From contig CAJULH010000051.1 of assembly GCA_910587175.1 (NCBI GenBank), forward strand, positions 1-14,221: DNA of 14,221 nt, given 5' to 3'. This DNA comes from Candidatus Gastranaerophilales bacterium (GTDB taxonomy: Bacteria > Cyanobacteriota > Vampirovibrionia > Gastranaerophilales > Gastranaerophilaceae). Positions 11,337 to 14,221 of the stretch are shown here, piece after piece. A program made the translations under genes and the position numbers. Every line of letters begins with the position of its first letter. Position 1 is the stretch's first letter. The notes beneath the pieces were generated by a model that had not been told where the DNA came from, ran no database searches, and was given only the letters and a program-made list of their open reading frames with translations.

Positions 11337-13496
11337 ATGAACGTACTGGACAAAATCATGAAACCTAAATCAGTTGCTGTTATAGGCGCATCTACAAAGC
11401 CTAAAACAATTGGTTCGGAAATTATGCAAAGGCTTAGAGATTATAAATTTAAAGGAGAAATCTACCCCGTAAACCCAAAGGGCGGAATAATTGAAGGTTT
11501 TCAGGCTTATACTTCAATTTTAGAAGTGCCGGGTGAAGTTGATTTGGCTGTTATTGTTGTAAATTCAAAATTTGTTCTTCAAACAATTGATGATTGTAAC
11601 AAAAAAGGCATAAAAGGTTTATGTATAATCACTGCAGGCTTCAAAGAAACAGGCAAAGAAGGTGCGGAACTTGAACGCCAGCTGCTTGAAAAAGTACGTG
11701 AATACGGCATGAGATGCGTTGGTCCAAACTGTCTTGGCGTTTTAAACACAAAACCGGAAGTTTCAATGGATGCAACATTTGCAGAATCTCTTCCCGTAAG
11801 GGGTGATATTGGTTTTGTTTCACAATCAGGTGCTCTTGGCGGCGGCATATTAAATATTTTAAAAGATTTAAACCTTGGTTTTGCACAGTTTGTATCAATC
11901 GGAAACCAGGCAGATGTTAATGCTGAAACAATGCTTGAATACTGGGAAAACGATGATGATGTAAAACAAATTTTGCTTTATATGGAATCAATCCAAAACC
12001 CTGCAAACTTTAGAAAATTAGCCTCAAGAATTACAAAGAAAAAACCGATTTTAGCCCTTAAGGCAGGTCGCTCTGCAGCAGGTGCTTCCGCTGCATCTTC
12101 CCATACAGGTTCACTTGCAGGTGCAGATAAAGCTGCTGCAGCTCTTTTAAAACAATCCGGCGTAATCAGGGAATTTTCGCTTAAAAACCTTTTTGCAAAC
12201 GCTAAAGCATTTTCAAACTGCCCTATTCCGAAAGGAAACCGTGTTGCAATCATTACAAACTCAGGCGGTCCCGGAATTATGGCAACGGATGCTATTTGCG
12301 AAAACGGTATGCAAATGGCAAAAATTACGGATGCTACGAAAGAAAAGCTCAGAAGTTTCCTTCCTGCAGCAGCTTCCGTTAAAAACCCGGTGGATATGAT
12401 AGCCTCAGCGCCTATTGAACACTATATTCAAACTCTTGAAACTATAATCGCAGATGAAAATGTTGATATGATAATGGTAATTTACCTGCCGTTCCTTGGT
12501 TTGAAGGATATAGACGTTGCAAAAGCATTAATGGAAATTAAGGCTAAAAATCCTCAAAAACCAATTGTCGGCGTATTTATGACAACATCTGATTTCTTCA
12601 CTGAAATTTCAAATATGGATGTCAATATGCCATTCTATATGTACGCAGAAGAAGCTGCAGAGGCATTCCTGAGACTTGATGAACAAAGACAGTGGATGGA
12701 AAAACCTGTTGGCAAAGTTCCTTGCTTCGATGTAGACAGAGCTAAGGTTGAAAAAATTATTAAGTCTTCAATTGCAGAAGGCAGAGACCAGCTTACGACC
12801 CTTGAATCTATTGATGTACTTCAGGCTTACGGCATCAGAGCCTGCAAATACGGTTTAGCTGTTAACGAAGATGAAGCTGCAACTGTTGCAAATAACATTG
12901 GTTATCCCGTTGTTATGAAAATGACATCAAAAACAACATCCCACAAAACAGATGTTGGCGGTGTTATTGTTAACATTCAATCCGAAGAACAGCTCAGAAA
13001 CGAATATAAAGGTCTGATTTCAAGGTTAGAAGCTAAAGGCTTACTTGAAGGCTTAGAAGGTGTTATTATTCAGGAGATGGTAAAAGGAAGCCGCGAAATG
13101 GTTTGCGGTATTGCAACAGACCCGCAATATGGTCCTATGATGATGTTTGGTCTTGGCGGTGTGTTTGTTGAAGTGATGAAGGATGTAACATTCAGAATCG
13201 CACCTTTAACAGATAACGACGCCATTGATATGATTAAATCAGTAAAAGCATACAAGCTTTTAGAAGGCGCCAGAGGTACAACCCCGGCACAAATTAATCA
13301 AATCCAGGAAACCTTGTTAAGGCTTTCACAGCTTGTTTCGGATTACAAATTCATTGATGAACTGGATATCAACCCGCTTCTTATCAGCGAAAAAACAGGT
13401 GAAGGCATTGCAGTAGACGGCAGAATCAAGGTTCGTATCAATGAAGCAAAGGAAGCTCTCGGTTGCACATGCGACTGCACTTCCTGTGGTTGTTAA
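11337..13496 (+). CDS. ADP-forming acetate/acyl-CoA ligase (fused alpha-beta) with Cys-rich tail
   Basis: ADP-forming acyl-CoA synthetases convert acyl-CoA, ADP and phosphate to acid, ATP and CoA, giving ATP in fermentation. The 719-aa protein is a full alpha-beta fusion. It has a CoA-binding Rossmann domain (about 5-135, with VAVIGAST and GPNCLGVLN), flavodoxin-like CoA-ligase domains (about 155-460, with GFVSQSGALG at 160-169 and SHTGSLAG carrying the likely phosphorylated His256), and a C-terminal ATP-grasp domain (about 470-705, with TSHKTDVGGV and second-site His536, and MFGLGGVFVEV). Both swinging-phosphate histidines are present, so the enzyme looks active. After the ATP-grasp domain the chain ends in CTCDCTSCGC, five cysteines in ten residues (710-719), which is not part of the usual fold. 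A ribosome-site-like AAAGG lies about 11 nt before the ATG. A strong terminator follows. Confidence 0.93.
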   Translation: MNVLDKIMKPKSVAVIGASTKPKTIGSEIMQRLRDYKFKGEIYPVNPKGGIIEGFQAYTSILEVPGEVDLAVIVVNSKFVLQTIDDCNKKGIKGLCIITAGFKETGKEGAELERQLLEKVREYGMRCVGPNCLGVLNTKPEVSMDATFAESLPVRGDIGFVSQSGALGGGILNILKDLNLGFAQFVSIGNQADVNAETMLEYWENDDDVKQILLYMESIQNPANFRKLASRITKKKPILALKAGRSAAGASAASSHTGSLAGADKAAAALLKQSGVIREFSLKNLFANAKAFSNCPIPKGNRVAIITNSGGPGIMATDAICENGMQMAKITDATKEKLRSFLPAAASVKNPVDMIASAPIEHYIQTLETIIADENVDMIMVIYLPFLGLKDIDVAKALMEIKAKNPQKPIVGVFMTTSDFFTEISNMDVNMPFYMYAEEAAEAFLRLDEQRQWMEKPVGKVPCFDVDRAKVEKIIKSSIAEGRDQLTTLESIDVLQAYGIRACKYGLAVNEDEAATVANNIGYPVVMKMTSKTTSHKTDVGGVIVNIQSEEQLRNEYKGLISRLEAKGLLEGLEGVIIQEMVKGSREMVCGIATDPQYGPMMMFGLGGVFVEVMKDVTFRIAPLTDNDAIDMIKSVKAYKLLEGARGTTPAQINQIQETLLRLSQLVSDYKFIDELDINPLLISEKTGEGIAVDGRIKVRINEAKEALGCTCDCTSCGC

Positions 13497-13519
13497 GCAG
13501 ACCTTGCATAATAGAATTA

Positions 13520-13551
13520 AACCTCTCTGGAAAATCCTGGAGAGGTTTTTT
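13520..13551 (+). terminator. Rho-independent terminator after the synthetase gene
   Basis: AACCTCTC (13520-13527) pairs with GAGAGGTT (13540-13547), closing a 12-nt loop that can pair further, followed by a run of T (13546-13551). It lies 24 nt past the stop. On the minus strand the hairpin is followed by TTTAATTC, so it may also serve the convergent XRE gene, whose stop codon (13550-13552) touches the T run. Confidence 0.88.
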
Positions 13552-13915
13552 AATGAACTGAACAATAAAATTTATAAATCATGTCCGCCAAATTTTTATC
13601 TCTGTACATGGCTTCTGTAATTTCTTTTGCCATATCCTGCACAGCAATCATTGGTGACACTGTAAAAAACTGATACGGCTCCACCCCTAATACAGATGCT
13701 AAACGATACAAAGTTAGCTGTGTCGGATACACTTTTCCGCGTTCAATATTAGAAAGACTTGCTTGTTCTATATTTATAAGTTCTGCAAGATATTCCTGAG
13801 TATAATTTTTTAAATCCCTGTAATATTTAATTTTTCTGCCAAATGCAACTCTAAAATTGGCAAAACTCTCCTCAAATTCTTTGGTATCAGGGTGATTATA
13901 CTCTTTTATAGCCAT
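13550..13915 (-). CDS. XRE-family transcriptional regulator
   Basis: The 121-aa protein has a Cro/C1-type helix-turn-helix at about 24-82: FGRKIKYYRDLKNYTQEYLAELINIEQASLSNIERGKVYPTQLTLYRLASVLGV, with the recognition helix at QASLSNIERGK. An N-terminal acidic stretch (1-20) and a C-terminal helical extension (about 88-121, DMAKEITEAMYRDKNLADMIYKFY) could mediate dimerisation. A very strong ribosome site (GGAGGAGG, 7-8 nt spacing) precedes the ATG. Its promoter candidate (13941-13969) overlaps an inverted repeat, which fits autorepression. It is divergent from the prepilin gene and could also regulate that; both are inference. No ligand-binding domain is seen. Confidence 0.9.
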   Translation of the reverse strand: MAIKEYNHPDTKEFEESFANFRVAFGRKIKYYRDLKNYTQEYLAELINIEQASLSNIERGKVYPTQLTLYRLASVLGVEPYQFFTVSPMIAVQDMAKEITEAMYRDKNLADMIYKFYCSVH

Positions 13916-13940
13916 AAAAAATCCTCCTCCACTACTTCCT

Positions 13941-13969
13941 AATATAGATTTTGTATTGAGTTATGAAAA
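13941..13969 (-). promoter_or_regulatory. Candidate promoter of the XRE gene
   Basis: On the minus strand, TTTTCA (13969-13964) and TATATT (13946-13941) are 17 nt apart, giving a start near 13934 and a leader of about 20 nt that carries the GGAGGAGG site. The -35 lies inside the inverted repeat 13959-13980, where a bound repressor would block polymerase. Confidence 0.45.
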
Positions 13970-13980
13970 TTTTTATAACT
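13959..13980. repeat. Inverted repeat over the XRE promoter
   Basis: Two 11-bp arms beginning AGTTAT and ending ATAACT are symmetric apart from one mismatched pair. It covers the candidate -35. It shares the half-site AGTTAT/ATAACT-type ends with the second palindrome at 14016-14032 (ATAGTT). Confidence 0.45.
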
Positions 13981-14015
13981 TTATATTTATTTTTTTGCTT
14001 GATTTATGATGAATA

Positions 14016-14032
14016 AACTATATAATATAGTT
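14016..14032. repeat. 17-bp palindrome between the XRE and prepilin genes
   Basis: AACTATAT and ATATAGTT are perfect 8-bp arms around a single A. It lies just upstream of the candidate prepilin promoter (14045-14073), about 60-75 bp before the ATG. It is a plausible second operator, though AT-rich. Confidence 0.4.
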
Positions 14033-14044
14033 ATTAGATTATAT

Positions 14045-14073
14045 TTTACGAAAAATATGCGTAATTATATATA
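14045..14073 (+). promoter_or_regulatory. Candidate promoter of the prepilin gene
   Basis: TTTACG (14045-14050) and TATATA (14068-14073) are 17 nt apart, with the start expected near 14080, 12 nt before the ATG at 14092. Both boxes are imperfect, and the region is AT-rich enough to give such matches by chance. Confidence 0.35.
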
Positions 14074-14091
14074 GACAAGTGGGTAATAACT

Positions 14092-14221
14092 ATGATTAAA
14101 AGTTTTCATCTAAAACGGCAAATGCCGGCAAAAAAGGCATGTAATTTCATGTCAAAACAACGGGGGTTTTCTCTTGTTGAAATGCTCATGGCTCTTTTGG
14201 TTGCATCGTTGCTGCTTGCAG
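14092..14221 (+). CDS. Type IV prepilin-like protein (partial, 3' end beyond window)
   Basis: The first 43 codons are visible. RGFSLVEMLMALLVASLLLA is a class III prepilin signal: a cleavage point after Gly25, Phe26 as the new N-terminus, Glu30 at +5, then a hydrophobic helix. Such proteins are cut by PilD-type peptidase and form type IV pili, competence pseudopili or type II secretion pseudopili. Starting at ATG 14092 gives a 25-residue basic leader (MIKSFHLKRQ...); an internal ATG at 14149 would give the more usual six-residue leader MSKQRG, with AAGG about 10 nt ahead. Both remain possible. The rest of the gene lies outside the window, so major or minor pilin cannot be told. Confidence 0.88.
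   Translation, partial: MIKSFHLKRQMPAKKACNFMSKQRGFSLVEMLMALLVASLLLA

Overview
The window is about 14.2 kb of AT-rich bacterial DNA, fairly densely coding on both strands. The gene order efp-accB-accC is shared with cyanobacteria. Together with the low GC, a putative type IV prepilin, an ADP-forming acetyl-CoA synthetase (typical of fermenters) and a C_GCAxxG_C_C redox protein, it suggests a fermentative, non-photosynthetic relative such as the gut Melainabacteria/Gastranaerophilales. That placement is an inference from gene order and style; no rRNA or other phylogenetic marker is present.

Layout. (1) 71-3688 (+): an operon-like block of efp, accB, accC and a CCA-adding-type nucleotidyltransferase, with 5, 18 and -8 nt between genes. 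(2) 3769-5270 (-): a three-gene unit with a secreted TPR protein, a Met/Asn/Gly-rich 82-aa protein and a cytoplasmic repeat protein. It is TAATG-coupled and preceded by a plausible sigma-70 promoter; a small XRE regulator diverges from it (5487-5717, +). (3) 5794-7544 (-): two TAATG-coupled membrane proteins with zinc ribbons at opposite ends. (4) 7657-9033 (-): a polyprenyl-type GT2 glycosyltransferase and a C_GCAxxG_C_C redox protein. (5) 9049-10124: a regulatory-looking stretch holding a perfect 18-bp palindrome and a plus-oriented terminator with no gene in front of it, a GNAT-like gene (-), and further inverted repeats. (6) 10125-13496 (+): a small Cys-motif protein, a TatD-associated-type radical SAM protein, and a 719-aa ADP-forming acyl-CoA synthetase with a five-cysteine tail, closed by a strong terminator. 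(7) 13550-14221: an XRE regulator (-) with palindromes at its promoter, divergent from the start of a prepilin gene that runs off the window.

How it fits together. Block 1 joins translation of polyproline motifs, the first step of fatty-acid synthesis and tRNA 3'-end maturation, all growth-rate housekeeping. The ADP-forming synthetase would yield ATP from acetyl-CoA. The remaining genes are poorly characterised envelope, regulatory or redox proteins. The items most worth following are the mirrored zinc-ribbon pair, the Met-rich coupled protein, the possible small RNA near 9130-9199, and the Cys-rich small protein / radical SAM / Cys-tailed synthetase neighbourhood. I see no CRISPR array, insertion sequence, tRNA or rRNA.
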